A stretch of 64,000 nucleotides of DNA from Cohnella endophytica (GTDB lineage: Bacteria; Bacillota; Bacilli; Paenibacillales; Paenibacillaceae). The translations under genes were made by a program, and so were the position numbers. Under the pieces are notes generated by a model. It was not told the DNA's origin, did not search any database, and was given only the letters and a program-made list of their open reading frames with translations. Each line of letters begins with the position of its first letter. Position 1 is the stretch's first letter. The stretch is taken from NCBI RefSeq assembly GCF_003628305.1, contig NZ_RBZM01000016.1, positions 1 through 64,000 of the forward strand, in the 5' to 3' direction. This document shows positions 1 to 8,676 of the stretch, one piece after another.

Positions 1-108
1 TTTCCCAATTCGTAAGACCCCTTGAAGAACACGAGGTTGATAGGCTCGGGGTGGAAGCGCGGTAACGTGTGGAGCTGACGAGTACTAATCGGTCGAGGGC
101 TTATCCTA
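1..108 (+). rRNA. 23S ribosomal RNA, 3' end (partial)
   Basis: The first ~108 bases match the conserved 3' end of bacterial 23S rRNA, including the helix-closing stretch around GAGTACTAATCGGTCGAGG at 79-97. The gene enters from the left edge. It is followed by two terminator hairpins, and no 5S rRNA or tRNA can be recognised before ctsR. Confidence 0.93.
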
Positions 109-195
109 ACGAATTGACAACAGTAAGGCAATGATACATTCACCTTTCTTCTAAGCTTTGTTTCGCATCCAGTTTTCAAGGCGCAAGCCTTAAGT

Positions 196-228
196 AGAAG
201 CGATCTCATTCGGGATGGCTTCTTTTTT
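196..228 (+). terminator. Rho-independent terminator of the rRNA operon
   Basis: An 11-12 bp stem (196-207 with 212-223, one G-G mismatch) around loop ATTC is followed by six T (223-228). It lies ~90 bp after the 23S end, so it probably ends the rRNA operon. Confidence 0.75.
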
Positions 229-307
229 GTTGTCTTTTTCGGTCGGTCGGGACGCTTGTCCATGCCCTCCGCCAAGCGATTCGGCTTCGAAGAGAATAAG
301 AAACGAA

Positions 308-339
308 GTTCCTCGGACGAAGTAGCGAGGGGCTTTTTT
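308..339 (+). terminator. Second terminator between rRNA operon and ctsR
   Basis: An 8 bp stem (308-315 with 326-333, two G-U pairs) with a 10-nt loop is followed by six T (334-339). It is a back-up terminator that insulates the ctsR promoter from rRNA transcription. Nothing coding is evident in 109-400. Confidence 0.7.
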
Positions 340-401
340 GTTCATACTTAAAGTAGCTGTTCGAACGCTTAACGGGTCTAATCGCAGGATTGCGCAGAGA
401 C

Positions 402-430
402 TTTGCATTTTTCGTAAAACGGCGTATAAT
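402..430 (+). promoter_or_regulatory. SigA-type promoter of the ctsR operon
   Basis: TTTGCA (402-407), 17-bp spacer, perfect TATAAT (425-430). Transcription would start near 437, at the edge of the CtsR operator. Confidence 0.8.
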
Positions 431-438
431 GAGACTAT

Positions 439-455
439 AGTCAAAGAAAGTCAAA
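439..455 (+). promoter_or_regulatory. CtsR operator
   Basis: AGTCAAA-GAA-AGTCAAA at 439-455 is an exact match to the known CtsR heptad direct repeat (RGTCAAA NAN RGTCAAA). It begins just after the -10 box, over the likely transcription start, which fits autorepression of the operon by CtsR. Confidence 0.93.
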
Positions 456-498
456 GTCAGATCCCACCATCATCAACCCCCTGGAAGGAGGTTGGACG

Positions 499-960
499 TT
501 GCGTAATATTACCGAACTTATCGAACATTATTTAAAGCAAATTTTGCAGGGCAGCTCGGAAGGCTCGGTCGAAATCCAGCGAAGCGAGCTGGCCGACAAG
601 TTCTCCTGCGTCCCGTCGCAGATCAATTACGTCATCAGCACAAGGTTTACGCTGGAGAAAGGCTATTTAGTCGAAAGTAAACGCGGCGGGGGCGGATATA
701 TTCGCATCCAGCAGGTGAACTTACCTTCATTAGAAGCAGTCCAGAGACACATTCAGCAGACGGTCGGGGAACGAATCGACCAGACGGCGGCGGAAGGGCT
801 GATCTACCAACTGTTGGAGGCCGAATTCATTACCGAGCGGGAGTCGTGCTTGTTAAAGGCTGCCGTATCCCGCGAGGTGCTGGCGCTTAAGCTGCCTCTT
901 CGCGACGAGATACGCGCCAAGCTTATGAAGGCGATATTGATCGCCCTGTTGGCCAAATAA
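499..960 (+). CDS. ctsR: CtsR, transcriptional repressor of class III heat-shock genes
   Basis: The 153-residue protein has the CtsR winged helix: a helix-turn-helix around residues 35-50 and the glycine-rich wing RGGGGYIRI at 62-70, followed by the helical dimerisation domain. CtsR binds direct heptad repeats and represses clp genes until heat or McsB relieves it; an exact operator sits at 439-455. The start is TTG at 499, 7 nt after GGAGGTTGG-type SD (486-492 region); length agrees with the Bacillus protein (~154). First gene of ctsR-mcsA-mcsB-clpC, 18 bp before mcsA. Confidence 0.96.
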   Translation: MRNITELIEHYLKQILQGSSEGSVEIQRSELADKFSCVPSQINYVISTRFTLEKGYLVESKRGGGGYIRIQQVNLPSLEAVQRHIQQTVGERIDQTAAEGLIYQLLEAEFITERESCLLKAAVSREVLALKLPLRDEIRAKLMKAILIALLAK

Positions 961-978
961 GGAAGGGAGGATCGATCG

Positions 979-1491
979 ATGCAATGCCAGGAATGCGGTA
1001 AACGCCCCGCGACGCTGCATTTTACGAAGATCGTCAACGGCGATAAGGCGGAGTTGCACATTTGCGAGTCGTGCGCGAGGGATAAGGGGGAGCTCATCCC
1101 CGGTACATCCGCCGGATTTTCCATTCACAACCTTTTGTCGGGATTGCTCGACTTCGAGTCTCCGAACCCGAATCCGCTGGCCAAACCCACGGCGGTCAAA
1201 TGCGATACATGCGGCATGACTTACGCTCAGTTCAGCAAGATCGGACGATTCGGATGCAGTCATTGCTACAAGCAATTTTCCGATCGGCTTGATCCCTTGC
1301 TGAAACGGGTACATGGTAATACGGTACATGTCGGGAAGGTGCCCAAGCGGGCGGGCGGAAGGCTAAAGACGAAACGGGAGATCGATCGTCTCAAGAAGGA
1401 AATGCAAGGCCGGATCGAGCGCGAGGATTTCGAGACCGCGGCGCAATTGCGCGATCGGATTCGCGAGCTCGAGAAAGAAATGAGCGGTTGA
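979..1491 (+). CDS. mcsA: McsA, zinc-binding activator of McsB kinase
   Basis: The 170-residue protein carries four CxxC pairs (C3/C6, C29/C32, C75/C78, C93/C96), expected for the two zinc sites of McsA, and ends in a UVR-type charged helix (about 130-170). McsA binds and activates the arginine kinase McsB and links it to CtsR and ClpC in the stress response. The gene sits 18 bp after ctsR and 16 bp before mcsB, with SD GGAAGGGAGG upstream of the ATG. Length is slightly below the Bacillus homologue (~185). Confidence 0.93.
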   Translation: MQCQECGKRPATLHFTKIVNGDKAELHICESCARDKGELIPGTSAGFSIHNLLSGLLDFESPNPNPLAKPTAVKCDTCGMTYAQFSKIGRFGCSHCYKQFSDRLDPLLKRVHGNTVHVGKVPKRAGGRLKTKREIDRLKKEMQGRIEREDFETAAQLRDRIRELEKEMSG

Positions 1492-1507
1492 AGGGTAGGA
1501 ACAGACG

Positions 1508-2572
1508 ATGGTGAAAAGAAAATTCGTCAAGCAGGCGCTAAGTCATTGGATGAATGGGGCGGGTCCGGACTCGGACGTCGTCATCAGCAGCCGGGTACGC
1601 ATCGCTCGCAACATCCGCAACTTGCCGTTCCCGATGATGGCGGCTCCCGACCAATCGCTCTCCGTTATGGAACAGTTGCTCGGCGTAGCCGAGAACGGCA
1701 GGCTGAACGGTCTCGGCAAGATCGAGCAAGTCCGGTTAATCGAGCTAACGGAGTTGGAGAAGCTGGTGCTCGTCGAGAAGCACCTAATCAGTCCGAACCT
1801 GGCGAGCGAGTCCCGCAACGGGGCGTTGATTTTAAGCCCGAACGAAGAAATCAGCGTCATGATCAACGAAGAAGACCACTTGCGCATTCAGTGTTTATGC
1901 TCCGGATTCCAGGTTCACGAGGCTTGGGATTCCGCCAGTAAGATCGACGACATCTTCGAGGAGCAAGTCGACTATGCCTTCGACGAGAAGCACGGTTACC
2001 TGACGAGCTGTCCGACGAACGTCGGCACGGGAATTCGGGCTTCGGTCATGATGCATCTTCCGGCTTTGGTAATGACCGGTCAGATCAACCGGATCTTGTC
2101 CGCCGTCACTCAAGTCGGGCTCGCCGTTAGAGGTCTGTACGGCGAAGGGAGCGAAGCGACCGGCAACCTGTTCCAAGTATCGAACCAGATTACGCTGGGA
2201 CAATCGGAGCAGGAGATTATCGAAAATTTATTTCAGGTCGCACGCCAGATGATCGAACACGAGAAGTCCGCGAGGAGTAAGCTAGTAACCGAGTCAAGGC
2301 TTCGCGTCGAGGATCGGGTGCGGCGGTCGTACGGCATTCTGACTCAAGCCGTCATCATGGACTCGAAGGAAGCGTCCCAACGGTTGTCGGACATCCGGCT
2401 CGGCGTTCATCTCGGACTGCTGCCGGAAGTGAACGGGCAGGCCTTGAACGAGCTGCTCGTCTCCACGCAACCTGGATTTCTTCAGATGGCGTTCGGCGAA
2501 GCGATGAGTCCCGAAGATCGCGACCGGTCAAGAGCGGAATTAATTCGTTCGCGACTGGCAACTGTTTCATAA
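1508..2572 (+). CDS. mcsB: McsB, protein-arginine kinase
   Basis: The 354-residue protein belongs to the phosphagen-kinase family: SSRVRIARN at 27-35, NEEDHLR at 120-126, the active-site cysteine in CPTNVGTG (C168 region) and RGLYGEGSEATGN at 208-220, which binds the phosphoryl-transfer site. In Bacillales McsB phosphorylates arginines on damaged proteins, marking them for ClpC-ClpP, and inactivates CtsR on heat. A GTG two codons in could also start it, but the ATG has TAGGA 7 nt upstream. Third gene of the ctsR operon. Confidence 0.95.
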   Translation: MVKRKFVKQALSHWMNGAGPDSDVVISSRVRIARNIRNLPFPMMAAPDQSLSVMEQLLGVAENGRLNGLGKIEQVRLIELTELEKLVLVEKHLISPNLASESRNGALILSPNEEISVMINEEDHLRIQCLCSGFQVHEAWDSASKIDDIFEEQVDYAFDEKHGYLTSCPTNVGTGIRASVMMHLPALVMTGQINRILSAVTQVGLAVRGLYGEGSEATGNLFQVSNQITLGQSEQEIIENLFQVARQMIEHEKSARSKLVTESRLRVEDRVRRSYGILTQAVIMDSKEASQRLSDIRLGVHLGLLPEVNGQALNELLVSTQPGFLQMAFGEAMSPEDRDRSRAELIRSRLATVS

Positions 2573-2607
2573 ATGTTTTATTCTTAACTTTATAGGAGGT
2601 GTGTCTC

Positions 2608-5055
2608 ATGATGTTTGGTAGATTCACGGAACGTGCGCAGAAGGTATTGGCTTTGGCTCAGGAAGAAGCAGTGCGTTTGGGACACAATAACATCGGTACG
2701 GAACATATTCTGCTCGGTTTGATACGGGAAGGCGAGAGTATCGCGGCGAAAGCCTTGATCGCGCTCGGACTCGGTCTCGAGAAAATTCAAGACGAAGTCG
2801 AGTCTTTGATCGGACGCGGGCAAGAGCAGCCGACGAATATCGCTTACACCCCGCGCGCGAAAAAAGTTATCGAGCTGTCCATGGACGAAGCGCGCAAGCT
2901 CGGCCATACCTACGTCGGCACGGAGCATATTCTGCTCGGCCTTATTCGGGAAGGCGAGGGCGTAGCCGCACGCGTGCTGAACAATCTCGGCATTAGCCTG
3001 AATAAAGCCCGCCAGCAAGTTCTTCAATTGCTTGGCAGCAACGAGAACGTATCGCAGAATCACGGCCCTTCCGCCAACGTCAGCACGCCGACGCTAGACG
3101 GTCTGGCTCGCGACTTGACGGCCAGCGCGCGGGACGGCAATATCGATCCCGTTATCGGCCGCTCGAAGGAAATCGAACGCGTCATCCAAGTACTTTCCCG
3201 CCGGACCAAGAACAATCCCGTCCTTATCGGGGAGCCGGGCGTAGGTAAAACGGCGATAGCGGAAGGACTGGCTCAGAAAATCGTGAACAACGAAATTCCC
3301 GAGACTTTACGCGACAAACGCGTTATGACGCTCGACATGGGTTCCGTCGTTGCCGGTACCAAGTACCGCGGGGAGTTCGAAGACCGACTGAAAAAAATCA
3401 TGGACGAGATTCGTCAAGCCGGCAACGTCATCTTGTTCATCGACGAGCTGCACACGCTGATCGGAGCGGGCGGGGCGGAAGGCGCCATCGACGCTTCCAA
3501 CATCCTGAAGCCGGCTCTTGCACGCGGCGAGCTGCAATGCATCGGGGCGACGACGCTGGACGAATATCGCAAATATATCGAGAAAGACGCGGCTCTCGAG
3601 CGCCGGTTCCAACCAATTACGGTCGACCAACCGACGCCGGAAGAAGCCATTCAAATCTTGCTCGGCCTTCGCGACCGTTACGAAGCGCATCACCGGGTCA
3701 AAATTACCGACGAAGCGATCGACGCGGCGGTGAAGCTGTCCGACCGTTATATTCCCGATCGTTTCCTTCCGGATAAAGCGATCGACCTGATCGACGAAGC
3801 GGGCTCCAAGGTGAGATTGAATTCGTATACGGTACCGCCTAACTTGAAGCAACTGGAAACGCGTCTGGACGACATCCGCAAGGAGAAGGACGCCGCGGTT
3901 CAGAGCCAAGAGTTCGAGAAAGCGGCCGCCCTTCGCGATACCGAGCAAAAAATTCGCGAAGAGCTCGACCATACGAAAAACCAATGGAAAGAAAAACAAG
4001 GCCGCACCGATTCCGAGGTTACGCCCGAGGATATCGCTCAAGTGGTGGCGAGCTGGACGGGAATTCCGGTCAGTAAGCTGGCGGAGGAAGAAACCGAGCG
4101 CCTGCTGAAAATGGAAAGCATCCTGCACGAACGCGTCATCGGACAGGAAGAAGCGGTGAAATCGGTCGCCCGCGCCATTCGCCGGGCTCGCGCAGGCTTA
4201 AAGGATCCGAAGCGTCCGATGGGCTCGTTCATCTTCCTTGGACCTACGGGCGTTGGTAAAACGGAACTCGCCCGAGCAATCGCGGAAGCGATGTTCGGCG
4301 ACGAGAATGCCGTTATCCGCATCGATATGTCGGAGTACATGGAGAAGCACTCCACGTCCCGTCTGGTCGGAGCGCCTCCGGGATACGTCGGCTACGACGA
4401 AGGCGGACAACTGACCGAGAAAGTGCGCCGCAAGCCGTATTCGGTCGTGCTGCTCGACGAAATCGAGAAAGCCCATCCCGAAGTATTCAACATCTTGCTG
4501 CAAGTGCTCGAGGACGGTCGCTTGACCGATTCCAAAGGCCGTTCCGTCGACTTCCGGAACACGCTGATCATTATGACCTCGAACGTCGGAGCGGAACAAA
4601 TCAAGAAAAACTCGACGCTCGGCTTTACGGCGGCGCAGGATGCCGGCCGCGACTACCAGAACATGAAAGAAAAAGTTCTGGCCGAGCTCAAAAAATCGTT
4701 CCGTCCGGAGTTCCTGAACCGGATCGACGAGTCGATCGTGTTCCACCCGTTGAACGAAGAGCATATCGCTCAGATCGTTACGTTGATGGCCGACGATCTC
4801 CGCAAGCGCCTCGTCGAGCACAACGTCAGCTTCGAACTGACCGAATCGGCCAAAGCGTTCCTGGCGAAGGAAGGTTACGATCCGCAATACGGAGCGCGTC
4901 CGTTGCGTCGGGCGATCCAGAAGCACATCGAGGACCGTTTGTCCGAAGATTTGCTGCTCGGCAAGATTTCCAAGGGCCATTCCCTCGTCATCGACGAAGA
5001 GGAAGGCGGCTTGGTCGTCAGGCAGAAGGGCGAGATCGAGCTAACCAAAGCTTAA
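2608..5055 (+). CDS. clpC: ClpC, AAA+ unfoldase of the ClpCP protease
   Basis: The 815-residue Hsp100 protein has an N-terminal double Clp repeat (about 1-145), D1 with Walker A GEPGVGKT near 208-215, a middle domain with a UVR-like charged coil near 415-455, and D2 with Walker A GPTGVGKT near 545-552. It unfolds substrates, including arginine-phosphorylated ones, into ClpP. I start it at ATG 2608 (MMFGRFTERAQ, as in Bacillus ClpC), 7 nt after SD TAGGAGGT; an in-frame GTG at 2599 overlaps the SD and is unlikely. Last gene of the CtsR operon, ended by a hairpin at 5081-5128. Confidence 0.97.
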   Translation: MMFGRFTERAQKVLALAQEEAVRLGHNNIGTEHILLGLIREGESIAAKALIALGLGLEKIQDEVESLIGRGQEQPTNIAYTPRAKKVIELSMDEARKLGHTYVGTEHILLGLIREGEGVAARVLNNLGISLNKARQQVLQLLGSNENVSQNHGPSANVSTPTLDGLARDLTASARDGNIDPVIGRSKEIERVIQVLSRRTKNNPVLIGEPGVGKTAIAEGLAQKIVNNEIPETLRDKRVMTLDMGSVVAGTKYRGEFEDRLKKIMDEIRQAGNVILFIDELHTLIGAGGAEGAIDASNILKPALARGELQCIGATTLDEYRKYIEKDAALERRFQPITVDQPTPEEAIQILLGLRDRYEAHHRVKITDEAIDAAVKLSDRYIPDRFLPDKAIDLIDEAGSKVRLNSYTVPPNLKQLETRLDDIRKEKDAAVQSQEFEKAAALRDTEQKIREELDHTKNQWKEKQGRTDSEVTPEDIAQVVASWTGIPVSKLAEEETERLLKMESILHERVIGQEEAVKSVARAIRRARAGLKDPKRPMGSFIFLGPTGVGKTELARAIAEAMFGDENAVIRIDMSEYMEKHSTSRLVGAPPGYVGYDEGGQLTEKVRRKPYSVVLLDEIEKAHPEVFNILLQVLEDGRLTDSKGRSVDFRNTLIIMTSNVGAEQIKKNSTLGFTAAQDAGRDYQNMKEKVLAELKKSFRPEFLNRIDESIVFHPLNEEHIAQIVTLMADDLRKRLVEHNVSFELTESAKAFLAKEGYDPQYGARPLRRAIQKHIEDRLSEDLLLGKISKGHSLVIDEEEGGLVVRQKGEIELTKA

Positions 5056-5080
5056 TCGTTCGGATTAAGGCAAGTTGAAG

Positions 5081-5128
5081 AGACCCTCCGCAAGTTCCCC
5101 GAATCGGGAGCATGCGGAGGGTCTTTTT
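5081..5128 (+). terminator. Terminator after clpC
   Basis: A perfect 12-bp stem (AGACCCTCCGCA at 5081-5092 with 5113-5124) with T-rich tail closes the ctsR-clpC operon. Confidence 0.85.
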
Positions 5129-5197
5129 CGCGTAAAAGAGGCGTCAAGGTTTCTCTAAGGCTCGGCTCATGTTAAACTTTAGGATGTAGCGAAAAGA

Positions 5198-5232
5198 CAT
5201 TTTCCCGTAAAGAAACGCTAGCGGGAAAAATG
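5198..5232 (+). repeat. Inverted repeat in the radA upstream region
   Basis: CATTTTCCCG (5198-5207) pairs with CGGGAAAAATG (5222-5232, one bulged A), and a further TTTTTCCCG copy of the arm follows at 5235-5243 just before the radA SD. It may be a weak terminator or a leader hairpin; no assigned function. Confidence 0.45.
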
Positions 5233-5261
5233 CGTTTTTCCCGGAAGGAGGACTGTCGGCC

Positions 5262-6629
5262 ATGGCCAAGGTCAAAATAAAGTTCGCCTGCACTCAATGC
5301 GGAACCGAATCGCCGAAATGGATGGGCAAATGCCCCGGCTGCAACGAATGGAACACGATGGTCGAAGAGACCGAAACGGAGATCAAGGCGCCTGTCGGAC
5401 GGAGTGAGCTAACCCGCACGAAAGAAAAAGCGCGCCCCATCATAGATATAGAGAGTGGGCAAGAGCCCCGCATCTTGACGGGGATGTCCGAGTTGAACCG
5501 GGTGCTCGGAGGCGGGCTCGTTCCCGGCTCGCTGCTGCTCGTCGGCGGGGATCCCGGAATCGGGAAATCGACCTTGCTGCTACAGGCCTCCTACTCCCTT
5601 TCCGCTAAGGGGCTAAAGGTTCTGTACGTGTCCGGGGAAGAATCGGTGAAGCAGACGAAGCTTCGCGCGGATCGGCTCGGCGCGCTGAACGACAAGCTGT
5701 ACGTATTGTGCGAGACGAATCTCGAGGTCATCGAGGAAGCGATCGCCGAGGTAGAGCCGGATTTCCTCGTCATCGACTCGATCCAGACTGTGTATCGCCC
5801 GGAAATCGCCTCCGCTCCGGGCAGCGTCGCGCAGGTAAGGGAATGCACCGCCCATTGCATGAGAATATCCAAAATTAACGGAGTGGCGACCGTGCTTGTC
5901 GGGCACGTTACCAAAGAGGGGGCCATCGCGGGCCCTCGATTGTTGGAGCATATGGTCGATTGCGTCCTGTATTTCGAAGGGGAGCGCCATCACACGTATC
6001 GAATTTTGCGAGCGGTGAAAAACCGCTTCGGTTCGACTAACGAGATCGGCATTTTCGATATGGCGGAAGAGGGACTTCGGGAGGTTACGAATCCTTCGGA
6101 ACTGTTCTTGTCCGAGCGGCCGCTTGGCGTATCCGGCTCGACCGTCGTTGCCAGCATGGAGGGAACGAGGCCCGTACTCGTCGAGCTTCAGGCACTCGTC
6201 TCCCCCACTCATTTCCCGTCGCCACGCCGCATGGCATCCGGGTTCGACCATCATCGGATGTCGCTGGTCATCGCCGTGCTCGAGAAGCGAATGGGCATGT
6301 TCCTGCAAAATCAGGACGCTTACTTGAACGTCGCGGGCGGAGTCAAGCTTGACGAGCCTGCTGCCGATCTGGCCGCGATAGTCAGCCTCGCTTCCAGCTT
6401 CAAGGACGCCCCGACCAAGCCGTTCGACGTCGTTTTCGGAGAGGTTGGCCTTACGGGCGAGGTGCGAGCCGTATCCCGCGCGGAGCAACGGGTGAAGGAG
6501 GCTCACAAGCTGGGCTTCAAGCGAGTCATCATGCCGGAGATGAGCATGAAGGGCTGGCAGGCGCCTAAGGATATTCAGCTTATCGGAGTCAAGACGGTAG
6601 CGCAAGCACTAAAAGCCGCATTGGAATAG
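5262..6629 (+). CDS. radA: RadA/Sms, DNA repair ATPase
   Basis: The 455-residue protein has the order typical of RadA: N-terminal C4 zinc finger (C10, C13, C24, C27), RecA-like ATPase with Walker A GDPGIGKST near 96-104, the RadA-specific KNRFG motif near 253-257, and a Lon-protease-like C-terminal domain without the catalytic pair being identifiable. RadA promotes branch migration and processing of recombination intermediates. SD GGAAGGAGG precedes the ATG. It lies 17 bp before disA, its usual operon partner in Bacillales. Confidence 0.96.
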   Translation: MAKVKIKFACTQCGTESPKWMGKCPGCNEWNTMVEETETEIKAPVGRSELTRTKEKARPIIDIESGQEPRILTGMSELNRVLGGGLVPGSLLLVGGDPGIGKSTLLLQASYSLSAKGLKVLYVSGEESVKQTKLRADRLGALNDKLYVLCETNLEVIEEAIAEVEPDFLVIDSIQTVYRPEIASAPGSVAQVRECTAHCMRISKINGVATVLVGHVTKEGAIAGPRLLEHMVDCVLYFEGERHHTYRILRAVKNRFGSTNEIGIFDMAEEGLREVTNPSELFLSERPLGVSGSTVVASMEGTRPVLVELQALVSPTHFPSPRRMASGFDHHRMSLVIAVLEKRMGMFLQNQDAYLNVAGGVKLDEPAADLAAIVSLASSFKDAPTKPFDVVFGEVGLTGEVRAVSRAEQRVKEAHKLGFKRVIMPEMSMKGWQAPKDIQLIGVKTVAQALKAALE

Positions 6630-6646
6630 GGGGTATCGATGACATA

Positions 6647-7756
6647 ATGAAAGAACCTAAGGAAAGAGACCCTAGAGAAAAAGAACGCAGCCAGCAAGAG
6701 AAAACGATGAACCTGCTGCTTCAGATGGTTGCTCCCGGTACCCCGTTCCGAGACGGGCTGGAGAACGTGCTGCGCGCGAAGACGGGAGCGCTGATCGTCG
6801 TCGGTTATAGTCCGGAAGTGATGGAGGTCGTGGACGGCGGCTTCTCCATCAACTGCGACTTTAGCCCGAACTATCTATACGAATTGGCCAAAATGGACGG
6901 AGCCATCATTCTCAACGAGGATGTTAAACGCATTCTATACGCGAATACGCAATTGATCCCCAATTCCACCATTTCATCGTCGGAAACGGGCATTCGACAT
7001 CGGACCGCGGAGCGGGTGGCGAAGCAGACGGGCAAGCTAGTCGTTTCCATCTCCCAGCGGCGTAACGTCATTACGCTATATCAGGGCAATCTTCGCTACG
7101 CGCTCAAAGAGATGGGAGTTATTCTTACGAAAGCAAATCAAGCGATTCAAACGTTGGAGAAATACCGGGCGGTGTTCTCCCAGTCGCTTACAAACTTATC
7201 GGCTCTGGAGTTCGAGGAAATGGTGACGATGCACGAAGTCGCCCACGTTATCCAGCGCGCGGAGATGGTGCTTCGCATCAACAACGAAATTAACCGATAC
7301 GTACTCGAGCTCGGCAACGAAGGCAGACTGATCGCCATGCAGAAGGAAGAATTGGTCGGTTCGGCGGAAGAAGAAGCGTGGTTGCTGTTGCGAGATTACG
7401 CTAAGGAAGAAGGGGAAAACAAGGTTCACGAGATCCAAGCCGCGCTGCGCAAGCTATCTTCGGAGGAGTTGCTGGATTCGACGCTGCTTATCCGGTTGCT
7501 GGGATACCCTTCCTTGAGTTCGGTCGTTGAAGAAGGTTTATTGCCGCGAGGCTATCGGATGCTCACCAAGATCCCAAGGCTGCCGAGCGTTATCATTAAC
7601 AACCTAGTCGATCGCTTCTGCGCGCTCCCACATATTGTCATGGCTTCCATCGAAGAACTGGACGAAGTAGACGGGATCGGAGAAGTACGGGCAAGAGCGA
7701 TTAAAGAAGGGTTGAAACGCATTCACGATCAGGTGTTTGTTGACAGACAGATATAA
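6647..7756 (+). CDS. disA: DisA, DNA integrity scanning diadenylate cyclase
   Basis: The 369-residue protein has the DAC domain with the catalytic DGA (84-86) and RHRTAER (117-123), a helical linker and a C-terminal helix-hairpin-helix region (about 310-360). It makes c-di-AMP from two ATP and slows synthesis at branched DNA, reporting damage to the sporulation and repair programmes. Neighbour radA modulates its activity in Bacillus. The SD (AGGGGG, 6628-6633) is 13 nt from ATG 6647; a more internal ATG at 6707 would remove a charged N-terminal tail of 20 residues without touching the domain, so the start is slightly uncertain. Confidence 0.96.
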   Translation: MKEPKERDPREKERSQQEKTMNLLLQMVAPGTPFRDGLENVLRAKTGALIVVGYSPEVMEVVDGGFSINCDFSPNYLYELAKMDGAIILNEDVKRILYANTQLIPNSTISSSETGIRHRTAERVAKQTGKLVVSISQRRNVITLYQGNLRYALKEMGVILTKANQAIQTLEKYRAVFSQSLTNLSALEFEEMVTMHEVAHVIQRAEMVLRINNEINRYVLELGNEGRLIAMQKEELVGSAEEEAWLLLRDYAKEEGENKVHEIQAALRKLSSEELLDSTLLIRLLGYPSLSSVVEEGLLPRGYRMLTKIPRLPSVIINNLVDRFCALPHIVMASIEELDEVDGIGEVRARAIKEGLKRIHDQVFVDRQI

Positions 7757-7876
7757 GGGGAATACAATTGGAATGTTCTTCATTGAGGATTTTTCCATTC
7801 GTTTTCCAGAATGAACGCGTCTCGCAACGCTTAACATTCTCATTAATAGGGTATAGTAAAGTCGAGGTGGCATAAC

Positions 7877-8617
7877 ATGATCGCAAAATCCATACCGAAC
7901 CTGTTCACCATAGGGAACCTAAGCTTGGGCGTAATCTCCATTATTTTGGCGTTCAATGATCAAGCCAACACGGCAGCGCTCTTGGTCATTATCGCGATGC
8001 TTCTCGATGGACTGGATGGACGCGTTGCCCGCGCGCTGAACGCGCAGAGCGAATTCGGCAAAGAATTGGATTCTCTGTCCGACGTTATCTCGTTCGGGGT
8101 CGCACCGGCATTCATTATGTATCAGGCGGCTTTCCAAGGAGTCAGTCCGGCATTGGCTTGGATCGTGACCGCGATTTTCCCGATTTGCGGAGCTTTAAGA
8201 TTAGCTAGGTTTAACGTCATCGACGGCATTCCCGGCTACTTCATCGGATTGCCGATTCCCGCCGCGGGCGGAGTATTGGCTACGTTAGCGCTTTTCCATT
8301 ACGAGCTTCACTACACGCTGCTTCTGATTAGCACCGTAGCATTGTCGTTCCTGATGATCAGCAACATGAAATATCCGAACTTCAAGAAGCTAGGCCTGCC
8401 GCGCAAAGCGATCTGGGCCATTCCCGTCGTCGTGGCCGGAGCCGCCGTACTTGCATTCATGTTCCAACAAGCGATTCCCAAAGTCATCCTGGCGCTTCTT
8501 CTTATCTACGCGCTCTGGGGCCTAAAAAAAAACGTTGATGGACTGATGCCATCCGCTCGCCGCGCGAAACGGATGCAGGACGCGAAGGAAAAAGAACAAT
8601 CCAAGCATAGCGCTTAA
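7877..8617 (+). CDS. pssA: CDP-diacylglycerol-serine O-phosphatidyltransferase
   Basis: The 246-residue integral membrane protein contains the CDP-alcohol phosphotransferase signature D-G-x2-A-R-x8-G-x3-D-x3-D at residues 47-69, followed by several hydrophobic segments and a basic C-terminal tail. The product condenses CDP-diacylglycerol with serine to phosphatidylserine, the precursor of phosphatidylethanolamine. It resembles the type II PssA of Gram-positives but is longer than the B. subtilis protein (~177) owing to extra membrane segments and tail. Start ATG at 7877 follows GAGGTGG. It is separated from disA by 120 bp and closed by a terminator at 8631-8658. Confidence 0.88.
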   Translation: MIAKSIPNLFTIGNLSLGVISIILAFNDQANTAALLVIIAMLLDGLDGRVARALNAQSEFGKELDSLSDVISFGVAPAFIMYQAAFQGVSPALAWIVTAIFPICGALRLARFNVIDGIPGYFIGLPIPAAGGVLATLALFHYELHYTLLLISTVALSFLMISNMKYPNFKKLGLPRKAIWAIPVVVAGAAVLAFMFQQAIPKVILALLLIYALWGLKKNVDGLMPSARRAKRMQDAKEKEQSKHSA

Positions 8618-8630
8618 TATCGATTGAACG

Positions 8631-8658
8631 AAAAAGCAGCCCCGGGGGCTGCTTTTTT
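8631..8658 (+). terminator. Terminator after pssA
   Basis: GCAGCCCC (8636-8643) pairs with GGGGCTGC (8645-8652), followed by six T. The A-run on the left side makes it potentially usable by the converging gene at 8677-9072 too. Confidence 0.8.
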
Positions 8659-8676
8659 GCATTATGCGCAAGTTTC

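Noticed and set aside
110..200. 5S rRNA after 23S
   Set aside because: No 5S-like conserved loops (for example CCGATGGTAGT or CGAAC pairs) can be seen in the interval.
190..454. Small minus-strand frames between 23S and ctsR
   Set aside because: They cover two terminators and the ctsR promoter/operator and have no homology or SD.
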